This document shows, piece after piece, positions 34,008 through 42,609 of a stretch of DNA of 64,000 bases. The notes beneath the pieces were generated by a model, which was not told where the DNA came from, ran no database searches, and was given only the letters and a program-made list of their open reading frames with translations. Both the position numbers and the translations under genes were made by a program. The stretch's first letter is position 1; each line of letters opens with the position of its first letter. The DNA comes from Streptomyces genisteinicus (GTDB taxonomy: Bacteria > Actinomycetota > Actinomycetes > Streptomycetales > Streptomycetaceae): assembly GCF_014489615.1 (NCBI RefSeq), contig NZ_CP060825.1:6184001-6248000 (forward strand), in the 5' to 3' direction.

Positions 34008-35567
34008 ATGACCACCGACGCGCCACGCACCTACATCACCACGACCATCCCGTACGTCAACGCCCGTCCGCACCTGGGCTTCGCCCTCGAACTGGTGCAG
34101 GCGGACGTCCTCGCACGCCACCGCAGGCAGGCGGGCGACGACGTCCGGCTGCTCACCGGCACCGACGACAACTCCCTGAAGAACGTCATCGCCGCCGAGG
34201 CGGCCGGCGTCGGAGTGCAGGAGTTCGTCGACCGCAACGCGGTCGCCTTCGAGGAACTGCGCGATCCGCTCTCCGTCTCCTTCGACGACTTCATCCGCAC
34301 CAGCAGCGACCCGCGCCACCGGGCCGGTGTGGAGCGGCTGTGGCACCGGGTCGCGGCGGCCGGAGACCTCTACCGCAAGCACTACGAGGGCCTCTACTGC
34401 GTCGGCTGCGAGCAGTTCTGGGCACCGGGGGACCTCGACGCCGGACGCTGTCCCGAACACGGCACGCCCCCGCGCCCGGTCGCCGAGGAGAACTGGTTCT
34501 TCCGCCTGTCCCGGTACGCGGACACCCTGCGCGGCCTGATCGAGGACGGCACCCTGCGCATCGAACCCGCCTCGCGCCGCAACGAGGTGCTGAGCCTGAT
34601 CGACGGCGGACTCCACGACTTCTCGGTGTCCCGCTCCCGCACCCGCGCCCGCGGCTGGGGCATCCCGGTCCCCGGCGACGACGACCAGGTCGTCTACGTG
34701 TGGTGGGACGCCCTCGGCAACTACGTCACCGGCCTCGGATACGGCACCGGCGGCGAGGACTTCGACCGCTGGTGGGCGGGCGGCGGGAGGCGCATCCATC
34801 TCCTCGGCAAGGGCGTCATCCGCTTCCACGCCGTGTACTGGCCGGCCATGCTGCTCTCGGCGGGGCTCCCGCTGCCCACCGACATCCTCGTCCACGACTA
34901 CCTCACCGTGGACGGACGCAAGATCAGCAAGTCGGCCGGCACGGTGGTCGACCCGGCCGGACTCGTCGCGGAGTACGGGACCGACGCGGTGCGCTGGTGG
35001 CTGCTGCGCGACGTACCGCGCACCGGGGACGCCGACTTCACGGCCGAGAGCCTGGTGCGGCGGCACGACGGCGATCTCGCCGGCGGCGTCGGAAACCTGG
35101 TCAACCGTGTGGTGACCATGATCCACCGCTACCGGGCGGGCAGGCCCCCGGGCGCCGCCCCGCTCCACGGCGCCCCCGCCGTGTCGGAGTGGCTCGCGCG
35201 TGCCGTGACCGAGAGCGCCGAACGCGTCGACGCGGCCCTGGAGGCCTACGACTTCCGGCAGGCGGCGTCCGCCGTGTGGACCGTCCTGGAGGAGGCCAAC
35301 CGCTGCGTCGACGCCACCCGGCCCTGGGTGCACGCGCGGGCCGAGCAGGACGGCGACCACGCGGCGGGGGAGCGGCTCGACGAGGTGCTGGGCACCCTGC
35401 TCGCGAGCTGCCTCGTACTCGCCGAGCGGCTGACGCCCTTCCTCCCGGACGCCGCCGCCCGCATCACCGCGCAGTGCACGCCGGTGGACGGGGTGCTGCC
35501 GCCGCCGGTGCCGCTCTTCCCCCGGCTCGCCGACGCGGCGACCCCGCCGCCCCGCCCGGCGGGGTGA
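34008..35567 (+). CDS. Methionyl-tRNA synthetase (short form, probably a second copy)
   Basis: A 519-aa class I aminoacyl-tRNA synthetase. The HIGH-type motif is PHLGF (21-25) after TTTIPYVNA, the zinc knuckle is YCVGCEQF ... GRCPEHG, and the KMSKS motif is KISKS at 305-309 (VDGRKISKSAG). The anticodon-binding helical domain follows; no C-terminal EMAP-like tRNA-binding domain is present. It charges tRNA-Met in the cytosol. GGAGAAGGA is 7 nt before ATG 34008. Whether the genome has another MetRS cannot be seen here; the small size and setting suggest an accessory copy, as in antibiotic-resistance paralogues, but that is inference. Confidence 0.92.
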   Translation: MTTDAPRTYITTTIPYVNARPHLGFALELVQADVLARHRRQAGDDVRLLTGTDDNSLKNVIAAEAAGVGVQEFVDRNAVAFEELRDPLSVSFDDFIRTSSDPRHRAGVERLWHRVAAAGDLYRKHYEGLYCVGCEQFWAPGDLDAGRCPEHGTPPRPVAEENWFFRLSRYADTLRGLIEDGTLRIEPASRRNEVLSLIDGGLHDFSVSRSRTRARGWGIPVPGDDDQVVYVWWDALGNYVTGLGYGTGGEDFDRWWAGGGRRIHLLGKGVIRFHAVYWPAMLLSAGLPLPTDILVHDYLTVDGRKISKSAGTVVDPAGLVAEYGTDAVRWWLLRDVPRTGDADFTAESLVRRHDGDLAGGVGNLVNRVVTMIHRYRAGRPPGAAPLHGAPAVSEWLARAVTESAERVDAALEAYDFRQAASAVWTVLEEANRCVDATRPWVHARAEQDGDHAAGERLDEVLGTLLASCLVLAERLTPFLPDAAARITAQCTPVDGVLPPPVPLFPRLADAATPPPRPAG

Positions 35568-35930
35568 GACGGGGCCGTTCGCGAGCGGGGCGCGGGGTGG
35601 CCGGCGGACGCGGCCGCTGCCACGGGAGCCGGACGGGGTGACGCGCACGAGGCGCCGGAGCGGGGCGCGGGGCAGTGGGGTGGTGGGGTGCGGACGCCGG
35701 CGCCGGAGCGGTGCGGGTGATGCGGTGCGGACGCTGCCGCCGGAGCCGGGCGCGCGCGGTGGGGTGCGGACGCGGCCACCGGGCCGGCTTCCGGACCGTA
35801 CGAGCGGAGTCCGCGCTTCCCCGTGGCCGGATGTCGTCCCTGCCGCTGGAGGCTCCGGGAGGCCCGCCGTATCTTCGGGCGCGCCCGGTGGGGACCGGGT
35901 CCGGCGGGGCGGGCGGGGGGGCGGCACATC
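35568..35930. other. Intergenic region with degenerate repeats
   Basis: No gene is supported. About 35640-35790 contains three diverged copies of a GGTGCGGACGC-x2-CCGCCGGAGC-like unit. Confidence 0.4.
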
Positions 35931-37886
35931 GTGACGGTGACCGGGCACGGACACGTCCCGCGCACGGCGGAACTCGAACGGCTGCGCAGGGCGCTGGACA
36001 CCCACGGGCTGGTCAACCTGACCGGCCCTCCGGGTGCCGGAAAGTCCGCCCTCGCCCGTGAACTGGGGTGGAAACACGTCGACCTGGAGCACATCGCCCC
36101 GGCTCACCTCGCCCCGGCTCACCTCGGCCCGGAGCACACCGGCCTCCTCGGCGGTGTGGACCCGGCCGCACCGGGCTCCGCCGGACTGGAAGCGGCCGGA
36201 CCGGAAGCGGCCGCGCCGGGGAGCGCCGGCCGGGACACCGGGGCGTGCGACGGCGACGGCGTGGTCGTCGACGGAGCGGACGGTCCCGGCCGGGCCGCCG
36301 CCCTGAGCACCCTGCTCGGCCGCGTCCGGTTCCGTCGGCTGCTCCTGATCAGCAGGCTGCCGCTGCCCGCCCGGGACGGCGGCTGGACGGGCAGCGGCCT
36401 CCACATCGTGGGGCTGACGCCGTTCCCGGACGAGGACGTCGACCGGCTGGCCGGGGCGGCGGGCATCGGCGACCCGGGAGCCCGCGCCCTCGTCGTCCGC
36501 CTGGCGGGCGGCGTTCCGGCCCTCGCGCACGCCGCCTGCCGGGCCCTGCACGCGGGCGCGTCGGCGAACGACGGCGGAGCCGTCGCGGACCGGATGGCCG
36601 AGGAGCTGACGGACCGGCTCGCCCGCGAACGGCCCGGCGCCCGCACGCTGCACGCGCTGCGGCTGCTGGCGACGGTGGGCGCGGGCGACGAGCACCTGCT
36701 GTCCGCGGGACCCGCGCTGTTCAGCCGCCTCGGCGAGCTCAGCGTGGTGCGGCGCACCGCACTCGGCCTCACGGTCGCGGAACCCTTCCGCACGGTGCTG
36801 GAGAGCGCCTACCACTGGCGCCGCCCGCTCGCCCACCACACCACCCGGTCCCGCGCGGCGGCCTACCGGCACACCCTGCTCCAGCGGTCGGACGAGCCGG
36901 CCCGACGGGCCGAACTGGTCCGGCAGCAGCTGTTCCTGACCGGCGACCCGGCGCTGCGCTCGGCGCTCTTCCCGCCCGCGGAGTCGACCGTGACCGTCGC
37001 AGCGGCGACGCAGGACGACACCGACGCCGTCCACGTCCTCATGCGGAGGTGGGCCGAGCGCGGCGGATTCGACCGTACGCGGGCCGACCGGATCACCGAA
37101 CGCTGGCTGGCCCACGGCCCGTCCGCGTTCCGGCTGGCGAGGGACGGCGAGGGCCGGGCCGTCGGCATCGCCTCCCTGCTGCCCGTCGGCGACGGCACGG
37201 CGGGCGGCGTCGACCAGCTGCTCCAGCAGCATGCCGAGCAGTTCGTCACCGGCCCCCGCACGGGCGGCCTCTTCCTCGGGGCGGCGTACGCACCCGACCC
37301 GGTGGCGCACTCCCGGGTCCTCGGTGACATCCTCCAGCGTTCCGTGCACGCCGGGCGGCTGGTGGTGTCGACGGCCACCGACGACTACCAGCGGCTCGTG
37401 CGCGTCCTCGGCTTCCGGGTGCACGGCGCCGTGCACGACGACGTCTTCCGGTGCGGCCGGCCGCCCCAGGTGTTCAGCAACGCCTTCACCCCGGCGGCGC
37501 TCGGCCCCTGGCTCGACCGGCTCGGGCCGGCGGCCACCGCTCCCGCACAGGCGGCGGACGAACGCCTGGTGCCCGAGGTCGCCCGCGCCCTGGCCGGGAT
37601 CAAGGACCCCGCAGGACCGGCCGACAGCGCCCTGCTCGCCTACCTCCCGACCCCGACACCCGCCGCGCTGCGCCGCTGGCTGCGCGACGCCGCCCACGAC
37701 CTGGCGACGGGCGCCGACGCGGCCGACGCCGAGGCCGGCGCCGTGCTCTGCGCCTACTACCTGGACCGCTCTCCCGTCACGCACCATCAGGTCGCCTGCC
37801 GGCTCCACCTCGGCCGTGCCACCTACTTCCGCCGCCACCGCCGCGGCCTGCTCGCCCTCGCCGCCCGCCTGCGCGCGGGCGGCTGA
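35931..37886 (+). CDS. STAND-like NTPase / GNAT / HTH fusion protein
   Basis: A 651-aa protein. Residues 1-210 look like a STAND/NB-ARC-type NTPase: Walker A GPPGAGKS (32-39), Walker B-like VVVDGADG (111-118), sensor-like LLLISRLPLP (137-146) and LAGGVPALAHAA (191-202). A winged-helix-like part follows (235-345). Residues about 353-515 have a GNAT-like layout (VAAATQDDTDAVHVLM, AVGIASLLPVG, LVRVLGFRVHG). The end (565-651) is helical with an HTH-like LHLGRATYFRRHRRGL. The region 53-100 is a low-complexity insert from 15-bp repeats. GTG 35931 is used. Function unknown; it lies downstream of the MetRS. Confidence 0.6.
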   Translation: MTVTGHGHVPRTAELERLRRALDTHGLVNLTGPPGAGKSALARELGWKHVDLEHIAPAHLAPAHLGPEHTGLLGGVDPAAPGSAGLEAAGPEAAAPGSAGRDTGACDGDGVVVDGADGPGRAAALSTLLGRVRFRRLLLISRLPLPARDGGWTGSGLHIVGLTPFPDEDVDRLAGAAGIGDPGARALVVRLAGGVPALAHAACRALHAGASANDGGAVADRMAEELTDRLARERPGARTLHALRLLATVGAGDEHLLSAGPALFSRLGELSVVRRTALGLTVAEPFRTVLESAYHWRRPLAHHTTRSRAAAYRHTLLQRSDEPARRAELVRQQLFLTGDPALRSALFPPAESTVTVAAATQDDTDAVHVLMRRWAERGGFDRTRADRITERWLAHGPSAFRLARDGEGRAVGIASLLPVGDGTAGGVDQLLQQHAEQFVTGPRTGGLFLGAAYAPDPVAHSRVLGDILQRSVHAGRLVVSTATDDYQRLVRVLGFRVHGAVHDDVFRCGRPPQVFSNAFTPAALGPWLDRLGPAATAPAQAADERLVPEVARALAGIKDPAGPADSALLAYLPTPTPAALRRWLRDAAHDLATGADAADAEAGAVLCAYYLDRSPVTHHQVACRLHLGRATYFRRHRRGLLALAARLRAGG

Positions 37887-37888
37887 GA

Positions 37889-37938
37889 GCGCACCGGCCC
37901 CGGCGCCGGAGGAGGCGGCGGGGCCGGGGCCGGTGCGC
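37889..37938. terminator. Perfect 16-bp bidirectional terminator
   Basis: GCGCACCGGCCCCGGC (37889-37904) pairs exactly with 37923-37938 across an 18-nt loop, between the convergent STAND and lectin genes. Confidence 0.75.
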
Positions 37939-37944
37939 GGCGGC

Positions 37945-38700
37945 TCAGGTGCCGAGGCCCGGCCCCTGCCACTGCTGGTTGGTGTGGTGCGGGGCGCAGT
38001 CCCAGATCCCGACCCGGGTTCCGTTGCCCGTGCCCCAGCCCAGGGCGTCCAGGCACTTGCCGGAGTGGGCGCTGCGCAGCAGACCGCCCTCCAGGAGCTG
38101 CCACTGCTGGTTGGGCGCGCCGTGGCAGCTGTTCATGCCGAGCAGCGAGCCGTTCTCCGTCCTGGCGTACTGCACGTCCAGGCATCTGCCGAGAGACCGG
38201 AGCGTGCCGTCCGGGTACAGCTTCCACGACTGGTTCGACCCGTTGTTGCAGGAGTGGATCTGCACCGGCGTCCCGTTGGCGGTCCCGCCCGCCTTCACGT
38301 CCAGGCACTTCCCGGAGTGCACGCCGACGATCCGGCCCGCGCCGGCCGGGGCCGGCGGCACGCAGTGGATCTCCAGCAGGATCTGGAAGTAGCCGGGGCT
38401 CAGCTCGTTGGGCACAGGCCCCGCGGACAGCCGGCACGAGGAACTGGGGTAGCCCTCGTTGGCGGCCGCCGCGTAGGCGGTGCCGTAGGCGGCGTCCAGG
38501 GCGATGTTGTACGGGCCGTACCCGGTGCCGAGGAAGTACTTGGGCTCGGTGGGTTCGGCGACGGCGGCGGTGGCGGCGGCCGGGGTCGCCGCCACCGCCA
38601 CCGGGCCGTCCGCGGCGACGGCGGACGACGTGCCGGTGAGCACGGATACGGCGGCCAGGGCGGCGGCGGCCAGCATGACCGGCCAGCGAGCCAGCTTCAC
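37945..38700 (-). CDS. Secreted ricin-type beta-trefoil lectin protein
   Basis: A 251-aa protein with a signal peptide (VKLARWPVMLAAAALAAVSV, then SSAVAA as the likely cleavage area). After an unassigned N-terminal domain (about 50-115, with two cysteines) comes a ricin-B lectin domain with the repeated HSGKCLDV and QQW motifs: GKCLDVKAGG, NQSWKLYPDG, GRCLDVQ, NQQWQLLEGG, GKCLDALG and TNQQWQG. It probably binds a polysaccharide outside the cell. GTG 38700 has AGAGGAA 5 nt upstream. No catalytic domain is fused. Confidence 0.85.
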   Translation of the reverse strand: MKLARWPVMLAAAALAAVSVLTGTSSAVAADGPVAVAATPAAATAAVAEPTEPKYFLGTGYGPYNIALDAAYGTAYAAAANEGYPSSSCRLSAGPVPNELSPGYFQILLEIHCVPPAPAGAGRIVGVHSGKCLDVKAGGTANGTPVQIHSCNNGSNQSWKLYPDGTLRSLGRCLDVQYARTENGSLLGMNSCHGAPNQQWQLLEGGLLRSAHSGKCLDALGWGTGNGTRVGIWDCAPHHTNQQWQGPGLGT

Positions 38701-39087
38701 GGCGGTTCCTCTCGGTCGGTACCCGGCACCTGCGCGGGCACGGTCTGCCCGCGTCCTCGGGGGCGTTGGGAAGCTACCGGCGGGCCCGTGCCCGGGTGGT
38801 CTCACGGCAGTCTCAAACTCCCGCGGAGCCCGCACCGGTGACGGACCGGGCCGTGTCCGACACGTCCCGCCGGCCGCCTCCCCGACCCCGCAGGTCGATC
38901 ACCGCCGCCCCGCTCCCGGGCCGGCGACCCCCGCTCCCGGGTCCCCGTCACCCGTCCCGTGAAACGGAGTTGGCCGGAGGGCGGCGGACCGTGGGCGGCG
39001 GGCGGCGGGACGCCCCGGGCGAGGACGCCACCGGAGCCGGGGCCGACCCGCGGGCCGCACGCCCGCCGTCGATGCGACAGCGTGCAC
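38701..39087. other. Intergenic region upstream of the aspartate operon
   Basis: No gene is supported. It holds the divergent upstream sequences of the lectin gene and the aspartate operon, with CCCCGCTCCCGGG direct repeats at about 38908-38942. Confidence 0.45.
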
Positions 39088-39093
39088 TATATT
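39088..39093 (+). promoter_or_regulatory. -10 box TATATT of the aspartate operon
   Basis: TATATT is a very strong -10 hexamer in this GC-rich setting, 6 nt before a short leaderless frame and about 73 nt before the first carrier gene. No good -35 is seen. Confidence 0.6.
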
Positions 39094-39099
39094 CCCGAT

Positions 39100-39159
39100 A
39101 TGCACCGATTCAGGTACAAGCCCGGCGCCAGGTACAAGCCCGGCACAGAGACCGGCTGA
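39100..39159 (+). CDS. Leaderless 19-aa upstream ORF with RYKPG repeat
   Basis: MHRFRYKPGARYKPGTETG begins 6 nt after TATATT and stops 6 nt before the first carrier start. It contains a near-exact tandem 18-bp duplication (39111-39128, 39129-39146) giving RYKPG twice. The carrier gene has no good Shine-Dalgarno of its own, so the frame may couple translation into it. Expression is unproven. Confidence 0.45.
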   Translation: MHRFRYKPGARYKPGTETG

Positions 39160-39165
39160 GCCGCC

Positions 39166-40842
39166 ATGGGCGTGTTCAAGGACAACCCCGAACTGGTCCT
39201 GTTCGCGAGCCTCGCGCTCGGCTACCTCGTGGGGAAACTGCGGGTGGGGCCGCTCACCCTGGGCGGCATCTGCGGAACCCTGATCGTCTCCCTGCTGCTC
39301 GGCGCCTGGACCAAGGCCCAGGTCTCCGACGACGTGAAGACCGTGTTCTTCGCCCTGTTCATCTTCGCCCTCGGCTACCTGGCCGGGCCGCAGTTCTTCC
39401 GGAACCTCAACCGCAGGAGCCTGCGGTTCTTCGTGCTGTGCGGGATCGAGCTGGTCTGCGTGCTCGGCATCGCGCTGGGCCTCGCCAAGTGGTTCGACCT
39501 CGACGTCGGCACGGCCTCGGGCATCCTGGCCGGCGCGGCCACCGAGTCCGCGGTCGTGGGCACGGCCACCGAGGCCATCGGAGAGCTGTCGAACCTGACC
39601 TCGGCCCAGATCAGCGAGTACCAGGGCAACGTCGCCACCGCCTACACCGTCTGCTACCTGTTCGGCCTGATCACGGTCGTGCTCTACACGAGCCAGATCA
39701 TGCCGATCCTGATGCGCGTCAACCTGCGGGACGCCTCCCGGGAGCTGTGGGAGCGCACCCGCCGCTCCGGCGGCCTCGACGCGGACGAGCGCCCGGCGAT
39801 GCCCGGCGTGGTGGGGCGCACCTATCTCGTCACCACGGCCGACGGCCGGTCCGTGGCGCAACTGGAGGCCGAGCACGCCGAGCGCATCACCGTGGAGGCC
39901 GTCAAGCGCGGCAGCGTGATCCTGGACGTCACGCCCGAGCTGGAGCTGACCCTCTCCGACCTGGTGCTGCTGGTAGGCCGCCGGGCCAACGTGATCGAGG
40001 CGGGCCGGCTCATCGGCCCCGAGACACCGGGCGTGCCCGGTCTCGACTCCCCGCTGGCGACCCAGCAGGTGTCGGTCACCGAGAAGGCCACGGAGGGCCG
40101 CACGATCGACGAACTCCAGCGGACCCACCCGGAGTTCTACCGCGACGGCGTCTACGTCAGCGACGTCGTCCGCGGCGACCAGGACCTGCCCGCCAACGGC
40201 GACACCGTGCTGCACCGCGGGGACGTCCTCACCCTGGTGGGCGCGCGGGCGGGGCTCGGCAAGCTCGTCGCGAGGATCGGCTCCGTCGTCAGGAACGACG
40301 CCACCGACTTCATCTATCTGGGGCTCGGCATCGCGGCGGGCTCGCTGCTCGGCCAGGTCGTGGTCACCTTCGGGGACGTCCCGCTCTCCCTCGGAACCGG
40401 CGGCGGCTGCCTGGTGTCGGGGCTGCTCTTCGGCTGGTTCCGCTCCCGCAGCCAGACCTTCGGAGCGTTTCCGCCGCAGGCCGCCACCACCATCAAGGAC
40501 ATGGGGCTGGCGATCTTCATCGCCTGCACCGGCCTGGTGTCCGGCCCGCAGGCGTGGCCGCTGCTGAAGGAGTACGGGGCGCTGCTGCCGTTCGCGGGGA
40601 TCGCGATGGTCCTCGTGCCCGCGACCCTCTCCCTCGTCGTCGGCCGCAAACTCCTCAAGATCGAGAAGCCGCTCCTGGTGGGCGCCATCGCCGGCCAGCA
40701 GTGCTCGACCCCCGCGATCACCGCCATCACCCAGGTGGCGCAGTCGTCGGTGCCGATGCTCGGCTACACGGTCACCTACGCACTCTCCAACTTCCTCCTC
40801 CCGCTGACCGGTCCGCTGCTCGTCGGGATCCTCGGCCACTGA
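39166..40842 (+). CDS. AspT/YidE-type aspartate:alanine exchanger, first copy
   Basis: A 558-aa inner-membrane carrier of the aspartate:alanine exchanger family. N-terminal helices (LVLFASLALGYLVGKL ... FALGYLAGPQFFRNL), a central hydrophilic part with two RCK_C/TrkA_C-like segments (about 205-290 and 300-375), and a C-terminal helix bundle ending in LGYTVTYALSNFLLPLTGP. The carrier swaps external aspartate for internal alanine. It is 15 nt from the second copy, in an operon with aspartate decarboxylase, which supports the substrate. ATG 39166. Confidence 0.88.
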   Translation: MGVFKDNPELVLFASLALGYLVGKLRVGPLTLGGICGTLIVSLLLGAWTKAQVSDDVKTVFFALFIFALGYLAGPQFFRNLNRRSLRFFVLCGIELVCVLGIALGLAKWFDLDVGTASGILAGAATESAVVGTATEAIGELSNLTSAQISEYQGNVATAYTVCYLFGLITVVLYTSQIMPILMRVNLRDASRELWERTRRSGGLDADERPAMPGVVGRTYLVTTADGRSVAQLEAEHAERITVEAVKRGSVILDVTPELELTLSDLVLLVGRRANVIEAGRLIGPETPGVPGLDSPLATQQVSVTEKATEGRTIDELQRTHPEFYRDGVYVSDVVRGDQDLPANGDTVLHRGDVLTLVGARAGLGKLVARIGSVVRNDATDFIYLGLGIAAGSLLGQVVVTFGDVPLSLGTGGGCLVSGLLFGWFRSRSQTFGAFPPQAATTIKDMGLAIFIACTGLVSGPQAWPLLKEYGALLPFAGIAMVLVPATLSLVVGRKLLKIEKPLLVGAIAGQQCSTPAITAITQVAQSSVPMLGYTVTYALSNFLLPLTGPLLVGILGH

Positions 40843-40857
40843 GAGACGCGAGACCTC

Positions 40858-42561
40858 GTGATCGACTTCCTCAACCGCAACATCTTCCAGCCCTATCCGG
40901 AGCTCCTGGTCTTCCTCACCGTCGCCTTCGGCTTCCTGGTCGGGCGGCTCCGCTGGAAGGCCATCGCGCTCGGCTCCGTCACCGGCTGCCTGGTCGCCGG
41001 TCTGCTGCTCGGCAACTGGACGGAGGTGCAGATCGACGACACCGTCAAGAGCCTGTTCTTCGTGCTGTTCCTGTTCGCCCTCGGCTACAAGGTCGGCCCG
41101 CAGTTCTTCCGCGGGCTGAGGACCGACGGCCTGCCGCAGGTGCTGAACGCCGTCGTGGTCTGCGTGACGGGCCTGCTGGTCTGCTGGGCCTTCGCGGCGC
41201 TGCTCGGCTACGGTCCCGGCCTCTCCGCCGGGCTCCTCGGGGGCGCGCTCACGCAGTCGGCCGTGATCGGTGTCGCGCAGGACGCCATCGCCACCCTGCC
41301 GGGCCTGTCCTCCGCGGAGGCCAAGGACGAGGGCAACCTCGTGGCCATCGGCTACGCCGTGACGTACCCCCTGGGCACGATCCTGTGCGCGATCCTGCTC
41401 GCCGACGTCCTCCCCAAGCTCTACGGGAAGGACCTGGCCGCCGAGTCGGCCGCCCTGGCGAAGGAACTCGACGCACCCGAGGCCGATCCCGACCTCCACG
41501 AGGGCTACTACGAAGTGGTCCTGCGGGCGTACACCGTGGAACGCCCCGACCTCGTCGGCCGCACGATCGCCGACTTCGAGGACCAGCAGAAGCAGCTCGG
41601 CCGGCGGATCTACATCACACGGGTACGCCGCGGGGGCAGGATCATCGAGCACACCCAGCAGACGGCCCTGGCCCACGGCGACGTCGTCGCCGTGAGCGCC
41701 CTGCGGACGTCACTCGTCGACTACGACCCCCGCGCCCGCATCGGCGGGGAGGCCGACGACGTCGAACTCCTCGGCTACCGGACCGAAACGCTCCATGTGG
41801 TCGCCTCCGAGAAGGCCCAGCTGGGCAGGACGGTGGCCCAGCTCCGGAGCGAGCCGTTCATGGTCGGCGTCTACGTCGAGAAGATCTACCGGTCGGGGGC
41901 GGAGTTCCCCTACCGCCTGTCCACCCGGATCGACCGCGGCGACACCCTCGTCCTGACCGGCCCCAAGCGGCTCGTCGACCCGGCGGGCGCGGCGATCGGC
42001 ACACCGGTGCCGACCTCGTTCGCGACCGACATGATCTGGGTCGGCCTCGGCGTCTTCCTCGGCGGCTGCATCGGCATTCCCGCGCTGACCCTCGGCGGCG
42101 TCCCCATCTCGCTGTCCACCTCCGGCGGCGCGCTCATCATGGGCCTGGTCTTCGGCTGGATCCGCGGCAAGTACCCGACGTACGGCAACGTCCCGCCCGG
42201 TGCGCAGTGGTTCATGGACACGTTCGGGCTCTGCCTCTTCGTCGCGGTCGTCGGCATCAACGCGGGCCCGAGCTTCACGTCGGGCCTGTCCCAGGCGGGC
42301 TGGGGTCTGCTGCTCTTCGGAGCGGTCGCCACGGTCGTGCCGCTGGCCGTCGGCTTCCTGTTCGGCCACTACGTGCAGAAGCTGCGGTTCCCCGTCCTGA
42401 TGGGCGTCCTCGCGGGCGGCCAGACCACCACGGCGGCGATCGGCGCGATCAACGAGGCATCACGGTCGCAGGTGCCCACGCTCGGCTACACGATCCCCTA
42501 CGCCGTCGGCAACGTGCTGCTGACGATCTGGGGCGCCGTGATCGTCCTCCTCCAGCACTGA
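40858..42561 (+). CDS. AspT/YidE-type aspartate:alanine exchanger, second copy
   Basis: A 567-aa paralogue of the preceding carrier with the same layout: LVFLTVAFGFLVGRLRW at the start, FALGYKVGPQFFRGL, an inserted two-part RCK_C-like region (about 220-370) and a C-terminal bundle with GGQTTTAAIGAINEASRSQVPTLGYTIPYAVGN in pieces. GTG 40858 follows the previous stop by 15 nt. Tandem copies could form a heteromeric carrier or two carriers of different affinity. Confidence 0.88.
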   Translation: MIDFLNRNIFQPYPELLVFLTVAFGFLVGRLRWKAIALGSVTGCLVAGLLLGNWTEVQIDDTVKSLFFVLFLFALGYKVGPQFFRGLRTDGLPQVLNAVVVCVTGLLVCWAFAALLGYGPGLSAGLLGGALTQSAVIGVAQDAIATLPGLSSAEAKDEGNLVAIGYAVTYPLGTILCAILLADVLPKLYGKDLAAESAALAKELDAPEADPDLHEGYYEVVLRAYTVERPDLVGRTIADFEDQQKQLGRRIYITRVRRGGRIIEHTQQTALAHGDVVAVSALRTSLVDYDPRARIGGEADDVELLGYRTETLHVVASEKAQLGRTVAQLRSEPFMVGVYVEKIYRSGAEFPYRLSTRIDRGDTLVLTGPKRLVDPAGAAIGTPVPTSFATDMIWVGLGVFLGGCIGIPALTLGGVPISLSTSGGALIMGLVFGWIRGKYPTYGNVPPGAQWFMDTFGLCLFVAVVGINAGPSFTSGLSQAGWGLLLFGAVATVVPLAVGFLFGHYVQKLRFPVLMGVLAGGQTTTAAIGAINEASRSQVPTLGYTIPYAVGNVLLTIWGAVIVLLQH

Positions 42562-42609
42562 TCCCGACCGGCCGACCCCGGTCCGACCTGAAGAGAATGA
42601 GGCCGCGAG

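Noticed and set aside
33462..37838. A 1458-codon open frame on the minus strand, opposite the MetRS and STAND genes
   Set aside because: High-GC shadow: the composition is Arg/Pro/Gly/Ala-rich without domains, it overlaps well-supported genes on the other strand, and its ends coincide with nothing functional.
38899..41676. A 925-codon minus-strand frame opposite the aspartate carriers
   Set aside because: Shadow frame; the plus strand encodes membrane helices with conserved family motifs.
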